A stretch of 6,342 bases of DNA from Chloroflexota bacterium (lineage in GTDB: Bacteria; Chloroflexota; Dehalococcoidia; Lucifugimonadales; JACPCL1), in the NCBI GenBank assembly GCA_016210395.1, contig JACQUI010000127.1:1-6342 (forward strand), given 5' to 3'. Below the pieces are notes generated by a model. It was not told the origin of the DNA. It ran no database searches and worked only from the letters and a program-made list of their open reading frames with translations. Positions 1 to 5,750 of this stretch are shown one piece after another. Numbering within the stretch: the stretch's first letter is position 1; each line of letters begins with the position of its first letter. The translations under genes and the position numbers were made by a program.

Positions 1-1
1 C

Positions 2-136
2 TATCCCACCCACCAACAGGTCTCAGACGTTCAACTGAGCGACGTCTATCTCACACGCGACTCGTTCCATGGCGAATGGAACTACACCATCAACCCTCGT
101 CAAAGGCTCACATCTGTTCCAGTTATTTCGTCATGA
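2..136 (+). CDS. C-terminal fragment of a transposase, probably ISAzo13-like (cut by the window edge)
   Basis: An open frame enters from the left edge and ends at TGA 134-136, giving about 44 residues. It contains the string FHGEWNYTI at about 65-91. I associate this with the C-terminal end of ISAzo13-type (Rhodopirellula-type) DDE transposases, which cut and paste their own insertion sequence. The catalytic DDE residues would lie outside the window, so only the tail is visible. A serine-recombinase reading frame resumes within 10 bases of the stop, which suggests that the element's right end lies near 137-143 and that it inserted into the recombinase gene. I cannot see the terminal inverted repeat or a target duplication because the other end is missing. 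The family call rests on one recalled motif and is moderate. Confidence 0.5.
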   Translation, partial: YPTHQQVSDVQLSDVYLTRDSFHGEWNYTINPRQRLTSVPVISS

Positions 137-176
137 CGCCTAAGACCCGGAGACCGGCTCCTTCGAGCCCGCGCAG

Positions 177-833
177 TTGGCCCCGAGGATAAAGAGCTTG
201 CAGGAGAAGAAGGCCCAGCTTGAGGTCGCGCGAGAGGAGGCCCAGGTCAAGCTGTTGAGCGGGGAAGTGCGCCTTGCCGACCCTGATGTGGTCAGCAAGC
301 ACGTAAACGACCTTCGGGCCTTGCTAGAGCAGTCCTCCATCATGGAGCAGAGGGCGGTGCTGCGGTCGTTCGTCCAGCGGGTGGAGGTGACCAAGGACGA
401 GGTTAGGGTGGTGTACGTTCCACCAGTAAGCGCGGCCCTGAAGCGTAACGGGTTCACCGATGGGGACGGAGTTCTGCCAGTAATAGGAATTGGCTCCCCG
501 CGTGGGGGGAAAACTCGAACTTTTCTTCGCTTCAGCGTTCTGGCCAAGGTCCGCTTCTACGCCAAGCGGAGCCCAGAGACCGGCTACCGCTTCCTGACTG
601 GCGGCTCCTCGCGGGAGATTCTTGCAGCCCTCGCGCCGGAATCCCACCTGCAAAAAGCGGAGCGCCGCAACCCGCTCGCCCTCGCGGAGGAGTGGCAGCA
701 GCTACTCGATACCGGCCAGGTTGGATCAAGGGCGGCGCTTGCCAGGAAGCTGGGCGTAAGCCGGGCACATGTGACCCAGACGCTCCGGCTCCTTGGGCCC
801 CAGCGTTCAGGACGCCATCCTTTCGTTGGGTGA
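177..833 (+). CDS. Serine recombinase C-terminal remnant running into a ParB-like HTH domain (truncated, chimeric)
   Basis: From TTG 177 the frame gives 218 residues; without a start it opens back to 144, just after stop 141-143. Residues 1-40 are a Lys/Glu-rich coiled coil (RIKSLQEKKAQLEVAREEA), followed by RAVLRSFVQRVEVTKDEVRV near 60-80. This is the typical end of large serine recombinases, which integrate or excise mobile elements. The catalytic serine domain and zinc ribbon are absent, apparently displaced by the insertion sequence on the left. From about residue 106 (GSPRGGKTRTF) the protein changes character. ARKLGVSRAHVTQTLRLL near 187-205 is a ParB/Noc-like helix-turn-helix. Relative to the second copy at 3102-3542, five bases are missing near 795, so the frame leaves the homologous path and stops at 833. 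No ribosome binding site decides TTG 177. I infer a non-functional remnant. Recombinase ancestry is fairly sure; the role of the HTH part is unknown. Confidence 0.6.
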   Translation: MAPRIKSLQEKKAQLEVAREEAQVKLLSGEVRLADPDVVSKHVNDLRALLEQSSIMEQRAVLRSFVQRVEVTKDEVRVVYVPPVSAALKRNGFTDGDGVLPVIGIGSPRGGKTRTFLRFSVLAKVRFYAKRSPETGYRFLTGGSSREILAALAPESHLQKAERRNPLALAEEWQQLLDTGQVGSRAALARKLGVSRAHVTQTLRLLGPQRSGRHPFVG

Positions 834-927
834 CTCCATCGTGGGACGACAACTTGGGATGCATACGCTCTGCGCCCTGCCGAAGTTACCAGTGTCTGAG
901 CAGGAACGCTGGATGGCAGGTTTGCCC
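491..927 (+). repeat. ParB-like module, copy 1 of a diverged direct repeat
   Basis: This block matches 3102-3542 in the same orientation. I counted about 85% identity over a 150-base stretch. Both copies start at TGGCTCCCCGCGTGGGGG and end at TTGCCC. Copy 1 has six G where copy 2 has five (504-509 against 3115-3119), and copy 1 lacks five bases near 795. Together these explain the 437 and 441 base lengths. Upstream flanks are unrelated: a serine recombinase here, a hairpin-rich block at copy 2. Confidence 0.8.
793..927 (+). pseudogene. Frameshifted tail of ParB-like module, copy 1
   Basis: After the frame loss near 795, the next plus frame reads VQDAILSLGDSIVGRQLGMH and then SEQERWMAGLP. It aligns with QQTILAWGDPVAGRHVGLH and VEQERKVAALP in copy 2 (3102-3542). 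The homology ends at about 927, 29 bases before the stop codon of the convergent toxin gene at 956. This segment is the natural continuation of the preceding ORF. Its separation by a five-base deletion marks copy 1 as broken. Confidence 0.6.
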
Positions 928-955
928 CATGCTGCTGTTGTCGCCTTATGGCATC

Positions 956-1797
956 TCAGCTACCGGTCTTCGGTAAGTCGGCGGCGCGCACAGCGCGCAT
1001 CACCTCCCGAAAGACCTCATCGAACGGCGGCAGCTTGCTCATCTGCTGAGTAAGGCGAGCCGTCCAAAGCCGCCGCAGGTGGTCTTCCTTGGCTGCGACC
1101 GCCTGCTCGATGCCCACGGCAGCACGTTGCCGCAACGCCAGCTTGGCGTCAAGCTCGGCGTGCAGCTCCGCGATGCGTACATCGGTGACATCCAGCAGGT
1201 ACCAGAGGTCGTACAAGTCCCGTGGTTCGTTGCGCGCGCGATCACTCAACGCGAGCAGCTTCTCAACCACGATCTCCTCGATGGAGTAGACCTTCACGCT
1301 CGGCCCTTCCGGCAGGTCATCGAACCGGTCGTAGGTGCGTAGGACCGGACGATCCTGGAGCGGGAAGCACAGGACTTCACTGATCGTGATATCACCTTCA
1401 CGTCGCTGGCAGCCGGCAACGGGCCCTGATAGCGTAGGTAGAATGTGTGATTGTTCTGGTGGCCGTGACGGTCCTCGCGGTCGAACGCTATGCGCAGTCC
1501 ACAGGCGGCTTCGACCGCGGCGAAGATGTCGTTCAGTCCGGCCAGGATTTCGTCGAAGGAGGTTGGATGAATCAGGGTGAAGTCAAGGTCCTCCGAGAAC
1601 CGGTAGTCTGGGAACCAGCAACGCCGCAGTGCGGTGCCTCCTTTGAACGCCAGGACATCGCGCAGCCGATGCCCCGCCAGCCCCGTGAGGAACCAGGCCA
1701 GCACGTAGTCCCGCTCGATGACGGCCTCGGGGATGCGGCGCCCGTCGGCGCTCACTAGCATGTTCGAGATCAGGGATAGGTTGCGCTGGGGAATCAT
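956..1797 (-). pseudogene. abiEii: AbiEii-type nucleotidyltransferase toxin, split by a one-base frameshift
   Basis: The first frame starts at ATG 1797. It has KGGTAL at residues 52-57 and SEDLDF at 68-73, the GG...DxD nucleotidyltransferase signature of the AbiEii/DUF1814 family. After DVKV (residues 132-135, about 1393) the homologous reading continues in the next frame as DITISEVLCFPLQDRP. It then gives EEIVVEKLLAL and EPRDLYDLWYLLD and ends at TGA 956-958. Adding one G near 1393 (GTGGATATC instead of GTGATATC) restores about 280 residues, normal for the family. As written, the first frame runs to 1294 in a nonsense tail of about 30 residues and lacks the conserved EKL and RDLYDL segments, so it should be inactive. 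Family members are GTP-binding or nucleotidyl-transferring toxins acting with AbiEi in abortive infection. The start overlaps the antitoxin stop (TGATG), implying coupling. The break is either a real mutation or a sequencing error. Confidence 0.85.
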
Positions 1798-2627
1798 CAG
1801 CCGAACCTCACGGCGTCAAGCTCTTCAGGGGTCACATTGAGCCGCAAGCGCCAGCGTGAGAGGAATCGGCCTTCGGCGGGAAGCAGCGGGTCGAAGCGCT
1901 GGTAGGTCGCGGTCAACGTCTCCCGTAGCGCTTCCAGGGTCGCCGCATTGGCCAGGTCGTAGTGCTCCAGCAGGTAGCCAAGGCGGCGCGCCACGGCGCC
2001 CACGCCGAGGCGGCGGGCATACTCCACCAATCGCTTCGCGTCGAGTTCGGCCCGCTTCATCCACATGCCCTTGGCGACCTCCGTGATGCCGCCCACAAAC
2101 TCCGGGTGCCGCAGGCCGTCGATGATGGTGCGATCCAGATCGCTGATCATCACGGCGCGTTCCTTGTCGATCCATTGCTTCGTGACGCCGAACACCTGCT
2201 CCGGTGTGATGTGGATGAACCGGAGGTCATAGCCGCCCACGGTTTGCGGGCGTACCCGCCGGGTGCAGGATATGTATACCGTGAGGTGCGCTTGAGTCAC
2301 CATGCGGTGTAGCTCGAAAGCGGTGCCGTGCGAGAGGAAATAAGAGGCATCGCCCGCGATCTCACGCGCGATCAGGTAGGGACTATCGACGTGCTCGGTG
2401 GCCCGTCCCAGTTCGAAAGGCACGAGGTTATACAGGCCAGGCTTGAGCCGGGTCACCAGACCACGTTGCCTAGCCTTGTGCACCAGATTGCGGGCTGCTT
2501 CTGGCGACAGGCCGGTGATGGCACGCACGTCCGCCAGGGTGAACGTGGACTTCCGGAGCTCGTTCAGCTCGGTGACGAGCTGCGCTGATCGTGCCCCCAG
2601 GGTCTTGGTGTGATACCTTTCGCTCAA
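1797..2627 (-). CDS. abiEi: AbiEi family antitoxin and transcriptional repressor (type IV toxin-antitoxin)
   Basis: This intact 276-residue frame starts at TTG 2627. A GGAG seven bases upstream supports that start, and no ATG precedes it before the in-frame stop at 2670-2672. Residues about 28-70 form a winged helix-turn-helix (FTLADVRAITGLSPEAARNL, then a wing ending GLYNLVP). The C-terminal part shows SYFLSHGTAFELH (95-107) and ISDLDRTIIDGLRHPEFVGG (161-180), which I recognise as typical of AbiEi antitoxins. In known AbiE systems this protein represses its own operon through its N-terminal domain and counteracts AbiEii through its C-terminal domain, without a stable protein-protein complex. 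It is followed with a one-base overlap by its toxin. A good sigma70-like promoter lies just upstream at 2661-2689. Nothing in the frame looks broken, in contrast to the toxin. Confidence 0.88.
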   Translation of the reverse strand: MSERYHTKTLGARSAQLVTELNELRKSTFTLADVRAITGLSPEAARNLVHKARQRGLVTRLKPGLYNLVPFELGRATEHVDSPYLIAREIAGDASYFLSHGTAFELHRMVTQAHLTVYISCTRRVRPQTVGGYDLRFIHITPEQVFGVTKQWIDKERAVMISDLDRTIIDGLRHPEFVGGITEVAKGMWMKRAELDAKRLVEYARRLGVGAVARRLGYLLEHYDLANAATLEALRETLTATYQRFDPLLPAEGRFLSRWRLRLNVTPEELDAVRFG

Positions 2628-2660
2628 TCCGACGCTCCAGGGAATACGGCCTGCGCAGAC

Positions 2661-2689
2661 AATATAACATCAATGATACTGGACGGCAA
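2661..2689 (-). promoter_or_regulatory. Sigma70-like promoter of the first abiE operon
   Basis: Read on the minus strand, TTGCCG (2689-2684) and TATATT (2666-2661) are separated by exactly 17 bases. Transcription would start near 2653-2655, leaving a leader of about 27 bases that includes the GGAG ribosome site. Two small palindromes overlap it: ATCA-A-TGAT at 2669-2677 in the spacer and CTGCGCAG at 2651-2658 at the expected start. Either could be an autoregulatory operator for AbiEi; that is inference. Confidence 0.55.
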
Positions 2690-2787
2690 GACCGCATCCT
2701 ATCCAGACACGAATCGTGCGTATAATATGATCTCTCTTCGGCGAGGGCAGCGAATGGGTTGAGAGGATGAAGGGATCGGTCGAAGTA

Positions 2788-3095
2788 AGGAGGCATGCCC
2801 TTACCACGGCGTAGTCCTCCTGCCTCCTGGCGACGTGGTCCAGGCCCTGCCCAAGGGACCAACCGTTTCCAGCGCCCCCGGATGGTAGAGGCTACCCTGG
2901 AAGCGCCAGTCTGCACGCTGCTGGGATAGCAGTCAGGCCGGATTCGAGCGAGAGGGAAGGACCGGGAAGGATCCGAACTCCCAGCAAGCTGGCCGTGGCC
3001 AGTAAAACGGGATCGTGTGGGTGTCAGCCTTTGTGAGGCGCCAGGCCTCAGAACGTGGCCGTCATGCGGCGGAGAGGCGGAAATTGCTTGCAAGA
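2788..3095 (+). ncRNA. Hairpin-rich, structured-RNA candidate (possible group II intron domain I or similar ribozyme fragment)
   Basis: Within about 265 bases I find successive stems. AGGAGGCA 2788-2795 pairs with 2821-2828, TGGTCC 2836-2841 with 2856-2861, and CTGG 2897-2900 with 2906-2909. CTGCT 2918-2922 pairs with 2928-2932, CTGGCC 2989-2994 with 2997-3002, and TGAGGC 3034-3039 with 3045-3050. The stretch AGTAAAACGGGATCGTG at about 3001-3017 and the GTGAGGC hairpin remind me of domain I of bacterial group II introns upstream of their reverse transcriptase. GAGGCGGAAA near 3073-3082 is also loosely like the HEARO/omega-RNA of IscB loci. No reverse transcriptase, domain V or IscB follows, so if real it is a remnant. 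The strand is inferred from these resemblances. Chance stems are common in GC-rich DNA, so confidence is low. Confidence 0.33.
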
Positions 3096-3629
3096 AAACG
3101 CTGGCTCCCCGCGTGGGGGAAAACCCGAACGTTTCTCCGGTTCGGCGTTCTGGCTAAGGTCCGCTTCTACACCAAGCGAAGCCCAGAAACCGGCTATCGC
3201 TTTCTCGCCGTCGGCTCCTCGCGGGAGGTTCTTGAAGCCCTCGCGCCGGAATGCCATCAGCAGAAGACAGAGCGCCGCAACCCAGTCGCCCTCGCAGACG
3301 AATGGCAGCATCCCCTCGATACCGGCGAGGTCGGATCAAGGGCGGCGCTTGCCAGGCGGCTGGGCGTGAGCCGGGCGTATGTGTCCCAAACCCTACGGCT
3401 GCTGCACATGTCCCCAGAGGCGCAGCAGACGATCCTGGCCTGGGGCGATCCAGTAGCGGGAAGGCACGTGGGATTGCACACCCTACGCGCCCTCGCGAGC
3501 CTGCCCCTGGTGGAGCAGGAACGGAAGGTGGCGGCGTTGCCCAAGGGATCACCAGCGGCCGATGTGAGGGCAGATGCATCTACCATTCTGAACCAGCCCA
3601 GCTTCCTCACGGTCCAGAGACCTCGTTGA
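3015..3629 (+). CDS. ParB-like helix-turn-helix protein (module copy 2), start uncertain
   Basis: The longest frame starts at GTG 3015 and gives 204 residues. Only the part from about residue 30 (3102) onward matches copy 1, so the first 30 residues probably read through the structured block and the true start is unclear; no ATG or clear ribosome site is present. Residues about 106-137 (SRAALARRLGVSRAYVSQTL then RLLHMSPEAQQTIL) form a ParB/KorB-type helix-turn-helix with the usual following helix. No ParB nuclease or CTP-binding domain (GERRxRA-type motif) is seen, so a chromosome-partition role is unlikely. KVRFYTKRSPETGYRF is conserved in both copies and is not recognised. Its 3' end overlaps the convergent AbiEii gene by 23 bases. 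It may be a small DNA-binding protein, or the detached tail of a recombinase-linked ORF, as copy 1 suggests. Confidence 0.5.
   Translation: MWVSAFVRRQASERGRHAAERRKLLARKRWLPAWGKTRTFLRFGVLAKVRFYTKRSPETGYRFLAVGSSREVLEALAPECHQQKTERRNPVALADEWQHPLDTGEVGSRAALARRLGVSRAYVSQTLRLLHMSPEAQQTILAWGDPVAGRHVGLHTLRALASLPLVEQERKVAALPKGSPAADVRADASTILNQPSFLTVQRPR
3102..3542 (+). repeat. ParB-like module, copy 2 of a diverged direct repeat
   Basis: This is the second copy of the block at 491-927, about 85% identical and uninterrupted. Its left edge carries the same CCCC-GCGT-GGGG inverted repeat (3107-3110 with 3115-3118) as copy 1 (496-499 with 504-507). Its right edge lies 65 bases before the stop of the second convergent AbiEii gene, mirroring copy 1. 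Confidence 0.8.
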
Positions 3630-4511
3630 GCCGCCACTGCCGTTGTCCTTGGTCCCACTGCGCCTTCTCGGGGACAGTCCGGGACAGCACCCGGTCCACG
3701 AATGCTTTTGCCTGCTCGTACCCAGCGGCGACATCCGGATCAAGGCCGACTTCGCCTGCCATCCTGCGATAGGGGACACGCCACTGCGCTGGCGGGGGAG
3801 GAAGCGACGAAGGGATCTCATGGGTTGCCCGAGCACCGAACGTGGACTCCAGGGCCCGCCGCAAGCGACCGGCCTGGAAGGAAAACAGGGATGCGATCAA
3901 GACCAGGTCGACGAGGTCCTTGACCCGCGTGCTCGCCATCCCGCCGGCGTACCTCCGCGTGTAGGCATGGACTTTCTCGGCAATGTGTTCCTCAAGAGGC
4001 AAGGCCGGCACTTGGGCCGGAGGGATGTCCGCGAAACCCAGCAGATCGGGGCCTCGGACCATCTCCGGAGCGGCGACAGCGTCTCCGAAGCCGACGTCCA
4101 CCGTGACGTCTTCGAAGCGACGTCCTGCAAGCTGCGTCGCGACGTGATAGCGTACGGCTGCGCCCTCCATGGCCTCATCGAGACGCCCCGTTCGCTCGAT
4201 GATGAACGTGAAGTAGTCACCAAGGTCCAACGACTCGCCGCAAGGAAGTCGGCGGTCGCTGCGTCTTCATCGTCCTGGCGACCGAGATCCATGTCCTTCG
4301 TCGTCCGGAACTGGGGTCCCACCCGGAAGTGCAGCGCCACGGCGCCCTTGAGAATCCATCGATCAGGGGCCACCACCATAAGCCGGGCCATGAGGCGATC
4401 GAAGACGACCAGCTTGCGCAGCCGTACCAGTGGAACGCCCGTCTGCCGGGCCAGCGTCACCAGCCGCTGTTCCAGGGCGGTACGGAATGCGCTGGCCGTC
4501 GCATACCTCAC
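3607..4511 (-). pseudogene. abiEii: Second AbiEii-type nucleotidyltransferase toxin, split by a one-base frameshift
   Basis: The first frame starts at GTG 4511, overlapping the antitoxin stop by four bases (GTGA), which implies translational coupling. It carries LKGAVALHFR (residues 54-63) and TTKDMDL (70-76), the family's KGG...DxD region with GA in place of the usual GG. After residue 92 (about 4236) the homologous reading passes to the next frame as LDLGDYFTFIIERTGRLDEA. It then shows VTVDVGFGD, LEEHIAEKVHAYTRRY and TRVKDLVDLVLIASL, and ends at TGA 3607-3609. Adding one G near 4236 (GCGGCGGAGTCG) restores about 301 residues. The EEHIAEKVHAY and KDLVDL segments correspond to the family's downstream conserved motifs and lie beyond the break, so the product as written should be inactive. 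It differs clearly from the first AbiEii, so the two operons are not a recent duplication. The 3' end converges on the ParB-like ORF. Confidence 0.83.
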
Positions 4512-5107
4512 CGGCCCACCTTCCTTAGGGCATCCGCGGTGAGCGTGGCGACGCGCCGCCCGCGCTCACCCGCCTGGCGCCGGAGTTGTTGCGCCGTGGC
4601 AAGCCCGCGCTCCACTGCCTGGGCAACGGCCGTCTCTATCTGCTCAGGCGCCGTTCCAGCCTCGGCGGCGTCGAGGATGCTGCGTGTAGCCGAGGTGACC
4701 GACACCCCATCGCGCACGACCAGGTCTTCCTGATGGAACAGCCTGGAGGTGGTGTGGACTTTGACATTCGGTAGCTGCGCAGGATGGCGTCGGGAGCGTG
4801 GGACGGAGAGGTGGACCATGTCTGGGATGATGTCGCTGAGCCCAAGCATGTCCAGGGCGCTCTCGTGGGACACAACGGCAACGTCCTTGCCGACGGCCAG
4901 CCAAGCAGCCATGACCTCCTCGCGAGGAGATGAAGGGTACTCCCGGAGTCGATAGAGACCACGACGGACGCGAGTGAAGCGTCCGGACTTGGCGTGATGC
5001 GAGAGGAGCGCCCAACTAAACCCACAGGAACGAGCTTGCTCCGCCGTGAAGTAGCCTCCCTGCTCTGATGCAAGGTCAAAGAGCCCGGAACGGTTTGGCT
5101 TCGGCAC
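4508..5107 (-). CDS. abiEi: Second AbiEi-type antitoxin with N-terminal winged HTH
   Basis: This intact 199-residue frame starts at GTG 5107. The frame stays open to 5143 without ATG or TTG, and no good ribosome site precedes GTG, so the start is moderately sure. Residues about 10-55 (YFTAEQARSCGFSWALLSHH, then a wing ending RRGLYRL) are the AbiEi N-terminal DNA-binding domain. VSHESALDMLGLSD (79-92), the basic VPRSRRHP (102-109) and SVTSATRSILDAAEAG (136-151) match the pattern I know from AbiEi_4-type antitoxins. It overlaps its toxin by four bases. It is shorter than the 276-residue antitoxin at 1797-2627 and is not closely similar beyond the general fold. Expected roles are autorepression of the operon and neutralisation of AbiEii. 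Unlike the toxin, the frame is unbroken. Confidence 0.85.
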   Translation of the reverse strand: MPKPNRSGLFDLASEQGGYFTAEQARSCGFSWALLSHHAKSGRFTRVRRGLYRLREYPSSPREEVMAAWLAVGKDVAVVSHESALDMLGLSDIIPDMVHLSVPRSRRHPAQLPNVKVHTTSRLFHQEDLVVRDGVSVTSATRSILDAAEAGTAPEQIETAVAQAVERGLATAQQLRRQAGERGRRVATLTADALRKVGR

Positions 5108-5133
5108 AGTCGGCGTCGCGTGGGCTTGTCTTC

Positions 5134-5750
5134 TTACGTCGTGTCATACATCAAATAATACTTGATGAAAGGGTGACGCACCAGTGTAAGTGCGCGCTGC
5201 AACCTATCAGGACGGAGCTCGATATTGGAAATGGCGGAGGGCCTCCTGTCGGGCTCGCCTCTGATTGGATCCGGTACCCCATGGCCAGGTATCCCTTGCA
5301 ACGCTTCTCGTACATCCGCGCGAGAAGGGGCACGTCAGATCCACATAATCGTAGACGTGTACCTCGCGCTTGCCCGGGTGCTCCCGCTGGATGCGCCCCG
5401 CGTACTGGCGGAGCGTGCCCCGCCAGGAGATCGGCAGTGCTAGCAGCAAGGTGTCCAGGCAAGGGTGGTCGAACCTCTCGCCTGCATCGCGTCCGGTGGT
5501 AAGGATTACACACGACTCCCCAGCCGGGATTGAGTGCAGGCGCTCGGCAATTGCTTTCCATTGCTTTGCTCCCATGGCGCCGTGGAGCACCACGATGTGG
5601 TCGGCCTGGCCCTCCAGTGCTCGGCAGTGATCAGGGCATTGCGCTCTGGTGCCACTGCCAAGGCTGCATAGACACTCTGGATGCTGGGGGCGTCGACGCT
5701 CTCAGACAGTATGAGTCTCTGTGGCGGGAGGCGATGACGATTAGGTAGTC
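5134..5750 (-). pseudogene. C-terminal part of an SF2 (DEAD/DEAH-type) helicase, multiply frameshifted
   Basis: Reading successive minus frames gives a continuous helicase C-terminal lobe. SVDAPSIQSVYAALAVAPERN lies at about 5698-5636 and HIVVLHGAMG near 5595. Motif V-like TTGRDAGERFDHPCLDTL then ISWRGTLRQYAGRIQREH (motif VI, QxxGRxxR) follow to about 5390, and DVPLLARMYEKRCKGYLAMGY ends near 5275. The frame steps by one base near 5617 (a C restores HLEGQ), near 5338 (a base restores YVD-x-DVP) and probably near 5710 and 5275. All are one-base losses in the same sense. After the last, a high-GC3 frame could run to TAA 5136-5134. Motifs I-III, with the Walker A lysine and DEAH box, are absent: the part upstream of 5750 belongs to another gene. 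GERFD replaces the usual GEGFD. Such helicases occur in restriction and defence loci. Family is fairly sure, subfamily not. It should be non-functional. Confidence 0.65.
5149..5167. promoter_or_regulatory. AT-rich inverted repeat upstream of the second abiE operon (possible operator)
   Basis: CATCAA-N7-TTGATG is a perfect six-base inverted repeat with an AT-only centre apart from one C, in otherwise GC-rich DNA. It lies 42 bases upstream of GTG 5107. Minus-strand TATTAT (5160-5155) could be a -10 box, but no convincing -35 is seen. The first abiE promoter also contains CATCAA (2668-2673) followed by a similar GATACT against AATACT, so a shared AbiEi binding site is possible. Against this, the helicase frame may read through the region. 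Confidence 0.35.

Noticed and set aside
491..510. CTCCCCGCGTGGGGG, which looks a little like half of a type I-E CRISPR repeat
   Set aside because: It occurs only twice, 2.6 kb apart, inside a coding repeat with no regular spacers.
961..975. TACCG-GTCTT-CGGTA hairpin between convergent genes, as a possible terminator
   Set aside because: The stem is only five pairs, no T-run follows on either strand, and it lies inside the end of the toxin coding frame.
2708..2718. CACGA-A-TCGTG palindrome upstream of the first antitoxin
   Set aside because: It is a short single copy outside the best promoter and is not repeated at the second operon, so I do not call it an operator.
2721..2726. Plus-strand TATAAT as a promoter for the downstream RNA-like block or ORF
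   Set aside because: The expected -35 position (about 2698-2703) reads CCTATC, which is far from TTGACA. The -10 match alone is not enough.
2470..3093. A 207-codon minus-strand open frame over the antitoxin start and the gap
   Set aside because: It overlaps the antitoxin N-terminus in another frame and reads Arg/Pro/Ser-rich low-complexity sequence through the promoter and the hairpin block. There is no family resemblance.
3643..4542. A 299-codon open frame on the plus strand, the longest in the window
   Set aside because: It lies opposite the second AbiEii gene, whose family motifs are clear on the minus strand. The plus translation is Arg/Ser/Pro-rich without recognisable domains, so it is an antisense shadow of GC-rich coding DNA.
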